The position numbers and the translations under genes are program-made. Shown here in pieces: positions 1 to 7,689 of a DNA stretch of 64,000 bases. Numbering within the stretch: the first letter of the stretch is position 1; each line of letters begins with the position of its first letter. The DNA comes from Nocardia vaccinii NBRC 15922 (lineage in GTDB: Bacteria > Actinomycetota > Actinomycetes > Mycobacteriales > Mycobacteriaceae): assembly GCF_001613305.1 (NCBI RefSeq), contig NZ_BDCC01000039.1, positions 34,982-98,981 on the forward strand, read 5' to 3'. Below the pieces are notes generated by a model. That model saw only the letters and a list, made by a program, of their open reading frames with translations. It made no database searches and was not told where the DNA came from.

Positions 1-458
1 GCGTGGTCGGCATGCACTTCTTCAATCCGGTGCCGGTGCTGCCGCTGGTCGAGCTGGTCACCACGCTCAAGACCAGTGCCGCGGTCGCCGAACGCGCGGA
101 GTCCTTCGCCTCGGAGGTGCTCGGCAAGCAGGTCGTCCGCTCGGCCGACCGCTCCGGTTTCGTGGTCAACGCGCTGCTGGTGCCGTATCTGCTCTCGGCC
201 ATCCGGATGGTCGAATCCGGGTTCGCCACAAAGGAAGACGTCGACAAGGCCATGGTGCTGGGCTGTGCGCACCCGATGGGCCCGCTGGCGCTGACCGACC
301 TGGTCGGGCTGGACACGGTGAAGTCCATCGCGGATTCGATGTACACCGAGTTCAAGGAGCCGCTGTACTCGGCCCCGCCGCTGCTGATGCGCATGGTCGA
401 GGCGGGTCTGCTCGGCAAGAAGTCCGGCGCGGGCTTCTACCAGTACAACCGCGCCTGA
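1..458 (+). CDS. fadB2: 3-hydroxybutyryl-CoA dehydrogenase, C-terminal part (5' end outside window)
   Basis: This is the C-terminal half of an NAD(P)-dependent 3-hydroxyacyl-CoA dehydrogenase, which interconverts acetoacetyl-CoA and 3-hydroxybutyryl-CoA. The reading frame is open at base 1, so the N-terminal Rossmann domain lies outside the window; the GTG at 3 is an internal codon. Visible signatures are GMHFFNPVPVLPLVE (inter-domain and active-site region), DRSGFVVNALLVPYL, GCAHPMGPLALTDLVGLD and the family-typical end GLLGKKSGAGFYQY. In M. tuberculosis the orthologue (Rv0468) also lies just before the block that fills the rest of this window, which supports the name. Family assignment is firm; the choice of fadB2 over other paralogues rests on context. 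Confidence 0.85.
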   Translation, partial: VVGMHFFNPVPVLPLVELVTTLKTSAAVAERAESFASEVLGKQVVRSADRSGFVVNALLVPYLLSAIRMVESGFATKEDVDKAMVLGCAHPMGPLALTDLVGLDTVKSIADSMYTEFKEPLYSAPPLLMRMVEAGLLGKKSGAGFYQYNRA

Positions 459-560
459 GCTGTGCTTTCGGCCTCCGTTTCGCTCCGGGGTGTTCGCGGC
501 CCCGAAGGCTCGCTCCGGGCGGGGCTGGGAGAGCGCGAGGTTGCGATTGGGTGCCCGATG

Positions 561-745
561 TTCCGATGTAGTGCTCGATGCTTCGGCGTTCCGCCTGGTT
601 ATCCGGGTTGACCAGGCAGTACCGGGGTAATGGCGCGAATACCCAAAGTTTCGTTTCGTCGACTTTCACGTCGACGCCGAGCGCGTCGGCAATCTGCTTC
701 ACCAGCCGTAAGCTGCAATCAGGTCGCGGGGACCGCAGCTCGGAG
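561..745 (-). pseudogene. Coding-like antisense fragment between fadB2 and metE
   Basis: Read on the minus strand, this stretch translates into protein-like sequence with balanced composition, including LRLVKQIADALGVDVKVDE, KLWVFAPLPRYCLVNPDN and QAERRSIEHYIG. This is unlike the Arg/Pro/Ala-rich shadow frames around it. It has no convincing start: the frame runs back into the metE coding region, and the first usable start is a GTG at about 702. It also has no stop where the sensible sequence ends, because the frame continues into fadB2. Codon third positions look less GC-rich than in neighbouring genes. I read it as a gene remnant or a small acquired gene with damaged ends. I do not recognise the family. 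Confidence 0.35.
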
Positions 746-759
746 AGGAGTTCCAGCTC

Positions 760-3087
760 ATGGTCAATGTCACCGACGGCTTCGGGTCGAGCATTCTCGG
801 GTATCCGAGGATCGGGCCGCATCGTGAACTCAAGCGTGCCCTGGAGTCCTACTGGCACGGGAGTCTCTCGCGGGAGAATCTGCTGGCGGTAGGGCGGGAG
901 ATTCAGGAGGCGCAGTTCGGTGAGCTGGCCGCAGCGGGTCTGACGCAGGTTCCCGGCAACACCTTCTCCTTCTACGACCACGTCCTGGACAACGCGCTGC
1001 TGTTCGGTGCGGTGCCCAAACGGTTCGAGCCGTATCGAGAAGGCTTGCACCCCTTGGACTTCTACTTTCTGATGGCGCGCGGGCGGCCGGATCTGCCGCC
1101 GCTCGAGCTGGTTCGGTTCTTCGGCACCAACTATCACTACCGCCAACCCGAGCTCGATGCCGACACCCGGTTCTCCCTGCATCCCGAGGCCATGCTCGAC
1201 GAATTCGACCGGGCGATGGCGCGCGGTATCGAACTTCGCCCGGTGGTGCTGGGTCCGCTGTCGCTGCTGCTGCTGTCCAAGGCCGGGCAGGTTCCGGGTG
1301 AGACCGAATTCGATCGGCTGAGTCTGCTGGACGAGCTGCTGCCGGTGTACGAGGAGCTGTTCGAGATCCTCGCCAAGCGCGGATCGACCTGTGTGCAGCT
1401 GGACGAGCCGTGTTTCACCAGTGACCGCAGCTCGGCCGAGCTGGCCGCATTCCTGCGTGCATACCAGCGGCTGTCCACCGCGCCGCTGCGGCCGCGCATC
1501 CTGGTCACCGGTCAGTACGGTGATTTCGGCGAGGCGACCGCGATCCTGGCGCAGACCCAGGTGGAGGCGATCGGCCTGGATCTGGCCAGTTACCGGGTGC
1601 GGCCCGAGGAGTTGGCGAAGATCCCGGGGATCAAGCGCAAGCGGCTGTACGCGGGCGTGATCGGCGGGACCAATGTGTGGCGCGCGGATCGTCGCGTCAC
1701 GCTGGACTACCTCGGCGCCTTGGCCGAGGTGTGCCCGGATCTGGTGGTGTCCACCGGGACGACGCTGCTGCACGTGCCCTACGACCTGTTGGTGGAATAC
1801 GATATCGACGGCCCGGTCGCGGATCGCCTCGCCTTCGCGAAACAGAAAGTGCTGGAGGTCGTTTCGCTGGCGAAGGCGCTCACCGAGGGCGAGGGTGGGC
1901 TCGTCGGAGGCGAGGCTGCGAAGTGGCAGGGTCGGCCGCGTGAAGTGCACTTCAAGCAGAAACACGCTGTGCGGCAACGGGTTTACGCGATCACGCCGGA
2001 TATGCGCGAGCGCGAGCCGTACGAGGTGCGACGAGATGCCCAGCGCGAGAAGCTGAATCTGCCGCTGGTGCCCTCGACGACGCTGGGTTCGTTCCCACAG
2101 ACCGATGCGGCGCGCCAGGCGCGCTACGACCTCGGCGAGGGCAAACTGTCCTACGACGAGTACCGCAAGCGGATCGAATCGGAGATCGAGGCGACCATCC
2201 GGCTGCAGGAGGACATCGGCCTCGATGTGCTGGTGCACGGCGAGCACGAGCGCAACGACATGATCCAGTACTTCGCCGAACTGCTCGACGGTTTCGCCAC
2301 AACGCATTTCGGCTGGGTGCAGGTCTACGGGTCGCGATGTGTGCGTCCGCCGGTGCTGTACGGCGACGTCTCACGGCCGAAGCCGATGTCGGTGGAATGG
2401 ATCACCTACGCCCAGTCGCTCACCGACAAACCGGTGAAAGGCATTGTGACAGGTCCGGTCACGATGGTGGCGCGCTCGTTCGTGCGCCAGGATCAGCCGC
2501 TCTACGAAACCGCGGACCAAGTGGCCCTTGCCATTCGGGACGAGCTGGCCGATCTGGAGAAGGCCGGGGTGTCGATCATCCAGGTCGACGAGCCGTCCAT
2601 CCGGGAGCTGTTGCCGCTGCGCGCGGGCAGACAGAGCCGGGAGTACCTGCGCTGGGCGGTGAACGCCTTCCGCCTGGCGACCTCGGGTGTCGATGCGCGG
2701 ACCCAGATCCACACGCATATCGCCTATTCCGGTCGCGCCGAGATCGTCCAGGCCATCGAGGAACTCGACGCGGACGTCACGGCCATCGTCGCCACCCGTT
2801 CGATCGAATGGGTGCTCAAGGCGCTGGCCGGTGACACCGAGGAGGGGCACGGCCTCTCGCACGGTGTGGGACCGGGCGTGTACGAAAGCCGTTCGGCGCG
2901 CATTCCCGATATCGACGAACTGGACGGACTCCTCAGCGCCGCGGCCCGGGCCGTCACCCCCGAACGCCTCTGGGCCAATCCGGACGGCGGTCTCAAGACC
3001 CGGCACGGCTGGCAACTCGAACCCGCTCTGCGCAATATGGTCGCCGCTGCCCGCCGAGTCCGACGGCGCGCCGAAGCCGAGGGCTGA
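760..3087 (+). CDS. metE: MetE-like cobalamin-independent methionine synthase lacking zinc ligands
   Basis: This 775-residue protein is collinear with full-length MetE, which transfers methyl from 5-methyltetrahydropteroyl-triglutamate to homocysteine. The N-terminal barrel is recognisable (ILGYPRIGPHRELKRALESY), as is the C-terminal catalytic barrel (TTLGSFPQT, VHGEHERNDMIQYF, TDKPVKGIVTGPVTM, IIQVDEPSIRE). The zinc site is not intact. The His is kept (H653 in THIAYS), but the position of E. coli Cys643 is Ala655, Glu665 is Val677, and Cys726 is Gly743 (NPDGGLKT). Without them the usual activation of homocysteine thiolate is unlikely, so it may be a paralogue with another methyl acceptor or a non-catalytic role. 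The ATG at 760 follows a GGAGAGGAG ribosome binding site. No cobalamin riboswitch was found upstream. Family certain; function uncertain. Confidence 0.85.
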   Translation: MVNVTDGFGSSILGYPRIGPHRELKRALESYWHGSLSRENLLAVGREIQEAQFGELAAAGLTQVPGNTFSFYDHVLDNALLFGAVPKRFEPYREGLHPLDFYFLMARGRPDLPPLELVRFFGTNYHYRQPELDADTRFSLHPEAMLDEFDRAMARGIELRPVVLGPLSLLLLSKAGQVPGETEFDRLSLLDELLPVYEELFEILAKRGSTCVQLDEPCFTSDRSSAELAAFLRAYQRLSTAPLRPRILVTGQYGDFGEATAILAQTQVEAIGLDLASYRVRPEELAKIPGIKRKRLYAGVIGGTNVWRADRRVTLDYLGALAEVCPDLVVSTGTTLLHVPYDLLVEYDIDGPVADRLAFAKQKVLEVVSLAKALTEGEGGLVGGEAAKWQGRPREVHFKQKHAVRQRVYAITPDMREREPYEVRRDAQREKLNLPLVPSTTLGSFPQTDAARQARYDLGEGKLSYDEYRKRIESEIEATIRLQEDIGLDVLVHGEHERNDMIQYFAELLDGFATTHFGWVQVYGSRCVRPPVLYGDVSRPKPMSVEWITYAQSLTDKPVKGIVTGPVTMVARSFVRQDQPLYETADQVALAIRDELADLEKAGVSIIQVDEPSIRELLPLRAGRQSREYLRWAVNAFRLATSGVDARTQIHTHIAYSGRAEIVQAIEELDADVTAIVATRSIEWVLKALAGDTEEGHGLSHGVGPGVYESRSARIPDIDELDGLLSAAARAVTPERLWANPDGGLKTRHGWQLEPALRNMVAAARRVRRRAEAEG

Positions 3088-3404
3088 GCACCGGCGACCG
3101 CGCCGCGCGGCTGGGCAGGTCGTCCGCGGCGTGTCGCTGGGTCCGGCGCGACCGGCGAGTCGTTCGCCTTCGTCGGTCCCTGGACTCGCCGCGAGAGGGG
3201 CGTTCCGGAGCGAGTCCGTCGTGTGGCTCGCCCGTCGGCCGAGCTGGGCGACGTCGGAGGGGTGCGGGACTCATTTGCTGAGGATGCGCTGGTGGCTCGA
3301 AGGCCGCGCAGCGGGCGGCCCGTCGGCGGTACGGCTCGGGTTTCGCTCTCCTGTCCGGTCCGGTTAGCTGTGTGCGAACTACCGTTTTCTGACCAGGAGA
3401 TCGC
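3088..3404. other. Intergenic, no gene seen
   Basis: This is 317 bases of GC-rich sequence between the MetE-like gene and the small antitoxin gene. I see no plausible reading frame, clear terminator or RNA gene. The last 50 bases probably carry the promoter of the downstream gene. Confidence 0.5.
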
Positions 3405-3602
3405 ATGGGAATATTCGACAAGTTCAAGGATGTCGCCGAGAAGGCCGTCGATGCGGCCGGACAGCACGCCGACAAGCTCGATCCGCTGATCGACAAGGCG
3501 GGTGACGCCGTCGACCGGAAGACCGGCGGCAAATTCTCCGGACAGGTCGACGCGGCCCAGGAAGCGGCCAAGAAGGCGCTTCGGGAAAAATCCGGAGAAT
3601 AG
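3405..3602 (+). CDS. Small MT0933-like antitoxin family protein
   Basis: This 65-residue, highly charged, helix-prone protein begins MGIFDKFKDVAEKAVDAAG and ends in a Lys/Glu-rich tail (EAAKKALREKSGE). That pattern fits the MT0933/Rv0909 antitoxin family of actinobacteria. The ATG is preceded by CCAGGAGATCGC, a good ribosome binding site. In M. tuberculosis the family member sits beside an SRPBCC-type toxin (Rv0910); here the next gene is a secreted lipase and no toxin partner is visible, so this looks like an orphan. It could instead be a small stress-associated protein with a similar amphipathic repeat. Family assignment is by overall pattern only. Confidence 0.6.
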   Translation: MGIFDKFKDVAEKAVDAAGQHADKLDPLIDKAGDAVDRKTGGKFSGQVDAAQEAAKKALREKSGE

Positions 3603-3740
3603 GTTTCTACCTGGGCTGTGGGCGATGCGAGGCGTCGCCTCACAGCTGTTTCACCGGTCACGTTCACGGCACTTTCGGCGTCCGGCTCTATGATCGGACG
3701 GATGTCCCGTGACTTGCCTTTGCCGCGAAGGAGATGGCGG

Positions 3741-4643
3741 ATGCGCTCATCCGCTCTTCTCCTGGCCGTTCTGGCTCTGTGTGCGACGGCCGGATTCGGT
3801 GGACCCGCCGCGGTCGCGGCACCCGTCCTCGACGGCAGCGTGCCGCCGCCCGGTGCGAACGATTGGCGGTGCAAGCCTCCGGCGGCACATCCGGATCCGG
3901 TCGTACTCGTCCACGGCACCTGGGGGAATCAGGACGCCTGGAACAAGCTCGCTCCGGCGTTGAAGGCCCAGGGATACTGCGTGTACGCGCTCAACTACGG
4001 CCGCGACACCACGAGTCTGCTCGGCAGGATGCCGGGCATCTACGGCACCGGGGATATCGGCAAATCGGCCGTGGAGCTGGCGAACTTCGTTGGAAAAGTC
4101 CGTGCCGCAACGTCTTCCGCGCACGTGGACCTGGTGGCGCACTCCCAGGGCGGAGTGGTGGCGCGACAGTATCTGCGGTTCGCGGGCGGCGCGGATCCGG
4201 CCGACCCGCGGCGCAACGTGGTTCGCAGGCTGGTGACCATGGGCGCCACGAATCACGGTTCGGACTCCGTCCTGCTGGGCTATCCGCTGGACACCGCCAG
4301 CGCGGCGGGGCCGGTGGCGGGTGGGGTGACGAATGTGCTCGGAATTTCCGCGGTACAGCAGATCACCGGCAGTAAATTCCTGGCCCACCTCAACGCGGGC
4401 GGCGATACCGAACCCGGCGTCGACTACACCGTCATCGCGACTCGAATGGACGATACGACGACGCCGCCGGAATCGACATTTCTGCGCGCTGGGCCTCGAG
4501 CGGTGGTCGATAATGTCTGGGTGCAGGCGGTCTGCGCCGGGGCGGCTGTCACACACGTCGGATTTCCGCGGTCGCCCATTGCGATTCGGCTCGTCCTGCG
4601 GGCGTTGGATCCGTCCTATTCGGGTCAGGTCTGCGGTCGCTGA
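3741..4643 (+). CDS. Secreted triacylglycerol lipase/esterase
   Basis: This is an exported alpha/beta-hydrolase of the actinobacterial lipase (EstA/LipA-like) type, expected to hydrolyse ester lipids outside the cell. I chose the ATG at 3741 because AAGGAG lies 7 bases upstream and it starts directly at a signal peptide (MRSSALLLAVLALCATAGFG, then an AVAA-type cleavage region). In-frame ATGs at 3690 and 3702 would add a cytoplasmic-looking leader. The oxyanion region is VVLVHGTWGNQDAW near residue 55, and the nucleophile Ser135 lies in AHSQGG. Two cysteine-containing segments (WRCKPP and the C-terminal QVCGR) suggest disulfides in the mature enzyme. The 300-residue length is usual. Substrate unknown. 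Confidence 0.8.
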   Translation: MRSSALLLAVLALCATAGFGGPAAVAAPVLDGSVPPPGANDWRCKPPAAHPDPVVLVHGTWGNQDAWNKLAPALKAQGYCVYALNYGRDTTSLLGRMPGIYGTGDIGKSAVELANFVGKVRAATSSAHVDLVAHSQGGVVARQYLRFAGGADPADPRRNVVRRLVTMGATNHGSDSVLLGYPLDTASAAGPVAGGVTNVLGISAVQQITGSKFLAHLNAGGDTEPGVDYTVIATRMDDTTTPPESTFLRAGPRAVVDNVWVQAVCAGAAVTHVGFPRSPIAIRLVLRALDPSYSGQVCGR

Positions 4644-4696
4644 TAATTCTGCGGGATTTTCTCTGATGACCGCGAATTTCTGTCCGGACCGGAATA

Positions 4697-4735
4697 CGAG
4701 AAAAACGGGCCCACATATCGGATACGCGGGCCCGT
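4697..4735 (-). terminator. Rho-independent terminator of the secreted protein gene
   Basis: The perfect 8-bp arms ACGGGCCC (4705-4712) and GGGCCCGT (4728-4735) are followed, on the minus strand, by a run of five T residues (A tract at 4701-4705). It ends transcription of the gene at 4764-5375 and may block read-through from the convergent lipase gene. Confidence 0.75.
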
Positions 4736-4763
4736 CGATATCGCTCGATCGTCGATCAGTGCG

Positions 4764-5375
4764 TCACGGCCGACCGGTGGCGGCGGCCTGCACCGCATTC
4801 AGGAACTGCTGGCCACCCATGGCGTAACCACCCGCGACGGCGCCGACCGCGATACCGATGGGGCCGGTGATGAGGCTGAAGATGCCGAAGCCCAGCAGGC
4901 TCCCGAGGAAGCCGCCGAGAGCGCCGCCGATGATCACGCCGGCGAGGTTCTTCTGTACCTGACCCCACAGGTTGCTCATCGCGTTGATGTCCTTGACCTG
5001 GCCGATCTCCCGCGGCGCTACCTGCGGGGTCAGGGTCAGCGTGTGTCCGTCGGCACTGATCCGCTGCGCGACGGTGAAGATGTGACCGCCCAGATTTCCG
5101 TGCAGCCCGACCTGATCCAGCGTGGCGCCGGTGTCGGATTTCAGGGCGACCGTGGAACCGTCCGCGGCGGCCACGAAACGACCGGCGTCGACCGTCGCGG
5201 TGATGGCTTCACCGACCGGGGAAACCGAGGTCCGGTAGTGAATTCCGTTGTCCACACCGGAAGTCGCATCGTTGTGCACGGCCGTGGGCGCCGGGGCGGC
5301 ATATGCGGTGCCGGCGGTGATGCCGACGGCGCTGATCGCCATGAGAACGACCCCGGTGAACTTTCCGAATTTCAT
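4764..5375 (-). CDS. Secreted protein with glycine-zipper C-terminal segment, unknown function
   Basis: A 203-residue exported protein. The ATG at 5375 is preceded by AGGGAGG, an excellent ribosome binding site, and opens a classical signal peptide ending in TAYA followed by APAP. The middle (about residues 30-130) is a soluble, probably beta-rich domain. The C-terminal 70 residues alternate Gly, Ala and hydrophobics (GVIIGGALGGFLGSLLG, GIAVGAVAGGYAMGG), a glycine-zipper pattern that can insert into or associate with membranes. Families of this shape are common in Nocardia and Rhodococcus, usually as hypothetical proteins. It is convergent with the lipase and has its own terminator, so it is probably monocistronic. 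No function can be named. Confidence 0.7.
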   Translation of the reverse strand: MKFGKFTGVVLMAISAVGITAGTAYAAPAPTAVHNDATSGVDNGIHYRTSVSPVGEAITATVDAGRFVAAADGSTVALKSDTGATLDQVGLHGNLGGHIFTVAQRISADGHTLTLTPQVAPREIGQVKDINAMSNLWGQVQKNLAGVIIGGALGGFLGSLLGFGIFSLITGPIGIAVGAVAGGYAMGGQQFLNAVQAAATGRP

Positions 5376-5648
5376 GTTGATTTCCCTCCCTGACACAACG
5401 ATCCCCCACGGATTCCCCAAGTCTCGGCTCCCCCATGCGAATCGCCCGTCAGCTGCTGTGTGCGAATCGAACGCACTAATTAGTAGTGGAGTATTCGAGC
5501 GGACGCAAACGTAGTGATGAGGGTCACATCGGGAATTGATATGCCGCGCCGTGACGGACTATCGCGGGTGCGCCAGATGATAGCCATGAAATAACGAAGA
5601 GCTGGGACAGGTCGAATGCCGCGACGGGGCATTCGACCGGTCCGGACA

Positions 5649-6701
5649 TCAGATGGTCGCGGTGTCGATCACGAAGCGATAGCGGACATCGCTGCCGAGC
5701 ACCCGCTCATAAGCTGCGTCGATACCGTCGGCGGAAATGACCTCGATATCCGCGCCGATCCCGTGTTCGGCGCAGAAATTCAGCATCTCCTGGGTCTGGG
5801 CGATGCCGCCGATCATGGAACCGGCCAGCGAACGCCGGAAATTCGCCAGCGTGAACGGCTGCACCGACAGCGGTTGGTCGGGCAGACCGAGAATCACCAG
5901 TGTGCCGTCGAGATTCAGCAGCCGCATATAGTTGTCGATCGGCAGATTCGCGGAGACGGTATTGATGATCAGATCAAAACGTCCGCGCAGGTCCTTGAAG
6001 GTTTTTTCGTCCGAGGTCGCGTAGTAGTGCTGCGCGCCGAAGCGGCGGCCGTCCTCCTGTTTGCTCAGCGATTGACTGAGCACCGTAACCTCGGCTCCGA
6101 GGGCCGCGGCGATTTTCACCCCGACGTGTCCGAGCCCGCCCATACCTATGATGGCTACCTGTTTGCCGGGACCGGCATTCCAGTGCCGCAGCGGTGAGTA
6201 GAGCGTGATGCCCGCGCACAGTAGTGGTGCGGCCACGTCCAGTCCGATGCCATCCGGGATGGCCAGCACGAAACTCTCGGTCACCACGACCTGAGTGGAG
6301 TAACCGCCGTAGGTGTTGCCGCCGGGCTGGAACTCCTCGGAGACGGCGGTGTTGTACGTCATCGTGCCGCCACCGGTGCAGTACTGCTCCTCACCGGCCA
6401 CGCAGGATCCGCACTTGCCGCAGGAGTCGACCATGCAGCCGACGCCGACGCGGTCGCCGACCTTGTGCCGGGTCACCGCGGAGCCGACCGCGGCGACGAT
6501 GCCCGCGATCTCGTGACCGGGTACGCAGGGGTAGCGAGTGCGACCCCATTCGTTGCGTGCGGTGTGGATGTCCGAGTGGCAGATGCCCGCATATTTGATG
6601 TCGATGAGCACATCGTGCGGGCCGAGTTCGCGCCGTTCGATCGAGGTCTTCTCGAATCGGCCGTCGGGAGTGGAGAGGGAATATGCCGCAGCAGTGGTCA
6701 T
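5649..6701 (-). CDS. adhC: Zinc-dependent NAD(P) alcohol dehydrogenase
   Basis: A 350-residue medium-chain dehydrogenase/reductase of the AdhC/YahK (cinnamyl-alcohol dehydrogenase-like) group, which reduces aldehydes with NADPH. The catalytic-zinc region is AGICHSDIHTARNEWG then PGHEIAGIV. The structural-zinc loop has the expected spacing of four cysteines, from CGKCGSC to EEQYC. The cofactor fold is AIIGMGGLGHVGVKIAAALG. The end of the protein (YRFVIDTATI) matches the family's usual C-terminus and length. The ATG at 6701 is 3 bases from the next in-frame codon change and no better start is present. It is divergent from the ZIP transporter, so the two probably share a promoter region. Aldehyde substrate unknown. 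Confidence 0.85.
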   Translation of the reverse strand: MTTAAAYSLSTPDGRFEKTSIERRELGPHDVLIDIKYAGICHSDIHTARNEWGRTRYPCVPGHEIAGIVAAVGSAVTRHKVGDRVGVGCMVDSCGKCGSCVAGEEQYCTGGGTMTYNTAVSEEFQPGGNTYGGYSTQVVVTESFVLAIPDGIGLDVAAPLLCAGITLYSPLRHWNAGPGKQVAIIGMGGLGHVGVKIAAALGAEVTVLSQSLSKQEDGRRFGAQHYYATSDEKTFKDLRGRFDLIINTVSANLPIDNYMRLLNLDGTLVILGLPDQPLSVQPFTLANFRRSLAGSMIGGIAQTQEMLNFCAEHGIGADIEVISADGIDAAYERVLGSDVRYRFVIDTATI

Positions 6702-6784
6702 GAATGTATGCCTACTCTCGCATCCTTAGCTTTGCAAAACGTTGGCGAACTCGCCGGTGGCAGGTGCGCCCGGTGCATCCTCGC

Positions 6785-7537
6785 ATGTCACATGCTGGAC
6801 CGATGGCGATCCTGGTGGCATTGGTGTCGATGTGCTCGACGCTGATCGGTGGCCTCGTCGCGGTGCGGATCGGGGACCGCAAACATGCCGTCCTGGGCCT
6901 GGCGGCGGGGGTGATGCTGGGCGTGGTGCCGTTCGAGCTGCTGCCCGAGGCACTCGCGCAGACCCCGCAATCCGTGGCCGGGGTGCCGATCGCACTGGTG
7001 GTCGCGGTGGTGGGTTTCCTGACCATCCACATCATCGAGCGCGCGGTGGCCGTTCACACCGGACACGAATACGAATTCGGCGCGCACACACACGGTTTCG
7101 AATCGGTGGGCCTGCTCGCGGCGGGCGGGCTGATCTTCCACAGCACCCTGGACGGCCTCGGCATCGGGCTGAGTTTCCAGGCGGGAACGGGGGTGGGCAC
7201 GGCGGTGGCGATCGCGGTGATCTGCCACGATTTCGCCGATGGATTCAATACCTTCACCATCACCACGATCTACGGCAACGCCCGCCGCCGCTCTCTGCTG
7301 CTCTTGGTCCTGGACGCGCTCGCCCCGGTGCTCGGCGCGACGATCGGCTCACTGATCCGGGTCCCGCCCCAAGCGATCGGACTGTATCTCGGATATTTCG
7401 CCGGATTCCTGCTCTACCTGGCGACCGCCGACATCCTGCCCGAGGCCCACGCCGGACACCCGTCCCGGCTGACCCTGCTGTGCACCGTCGCGGGCACCGC
7501 ATTCATGTTCGGTGTCGCCGCGCTGAACAACCGGTGA
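6785..7537 (+). CDS. ZIP family divalent metal transporter
   Basis: An integral membrane protein of about 250 residues with eight hydrophobic segments, typical of ZIP zinc/iron importers. The two signature metal-site helices are visible: FHSTLDGLGIGLSF (helix IV) and ICHDFADGFNTFTI (helix V), with His and Asp at the expected metal positions. The long variable loop between helices III and IV is short here and carries only a few histidines (VHTGHEYEFGAHTHG). I chose the ATG at 6785 because it opens just before the first membrane helix; the ATG at 6803 is also possible and no strong ribosome binding site separates them. No clear Zur or IdeR operator was recognised upstream. Metal specificity is not predictable. 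Confidence 0.8.
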   Translation: MSHAGPMAILVALVSMCSTLIGGLVAVRIGDRKHAVLGLAAGVMLGVVPFELLPEALAQTPQSVAGVPIALVVAVVGFLTIHIIERAVAVHTGHEYEFGAHTHGFESVGLLAAGGLIFHSTLDGLGIGLSFQAGTGVGTAVAIAVICHDFADGFNTFTITTIYGNARRRSLLLLVLDALAPVLGATIGSLIRVPPQAIGLYLGYFAGFLLYLATADILPEAHAGHPSRLTLLCTVAGTAFMFGVAALNNR

Positions 7538-7689
7538 CATGTCGCCGAGTTCCACCCGCTCCCGATTGACGCCGACGAGCCCGCGGCCGGGATCGAATTC
7601 GGACAGACAGCCCGGGAAGCGGAGCGGAGGCCAAATATAATTGCACGATCGCCGACGCCTGACCAGGCGCGCACGAGGCGGGAGTGCCC

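Noticed and set aside
459..759. Cobalamin riboswitch upstream of the metE-like gene
   Set aside because: I could not find a B12-box-like sequence or the conserved core; the gap contains instead the antisense coding-like fragment.
352..2307. Long open frame antisense to metE (over 600 codons)
   Set aside because: It is the shadow of a GC-rich coding region; only the part in the intergenic gap looks protein-like, and metE is clearly real.
5475..5484. ACTAATTAGT palindrome upstream of the secreted protein gene as an operator
   Set aside because: Only 10 bases, single occurrence, about 100 bases from the start codon; too weak to call.
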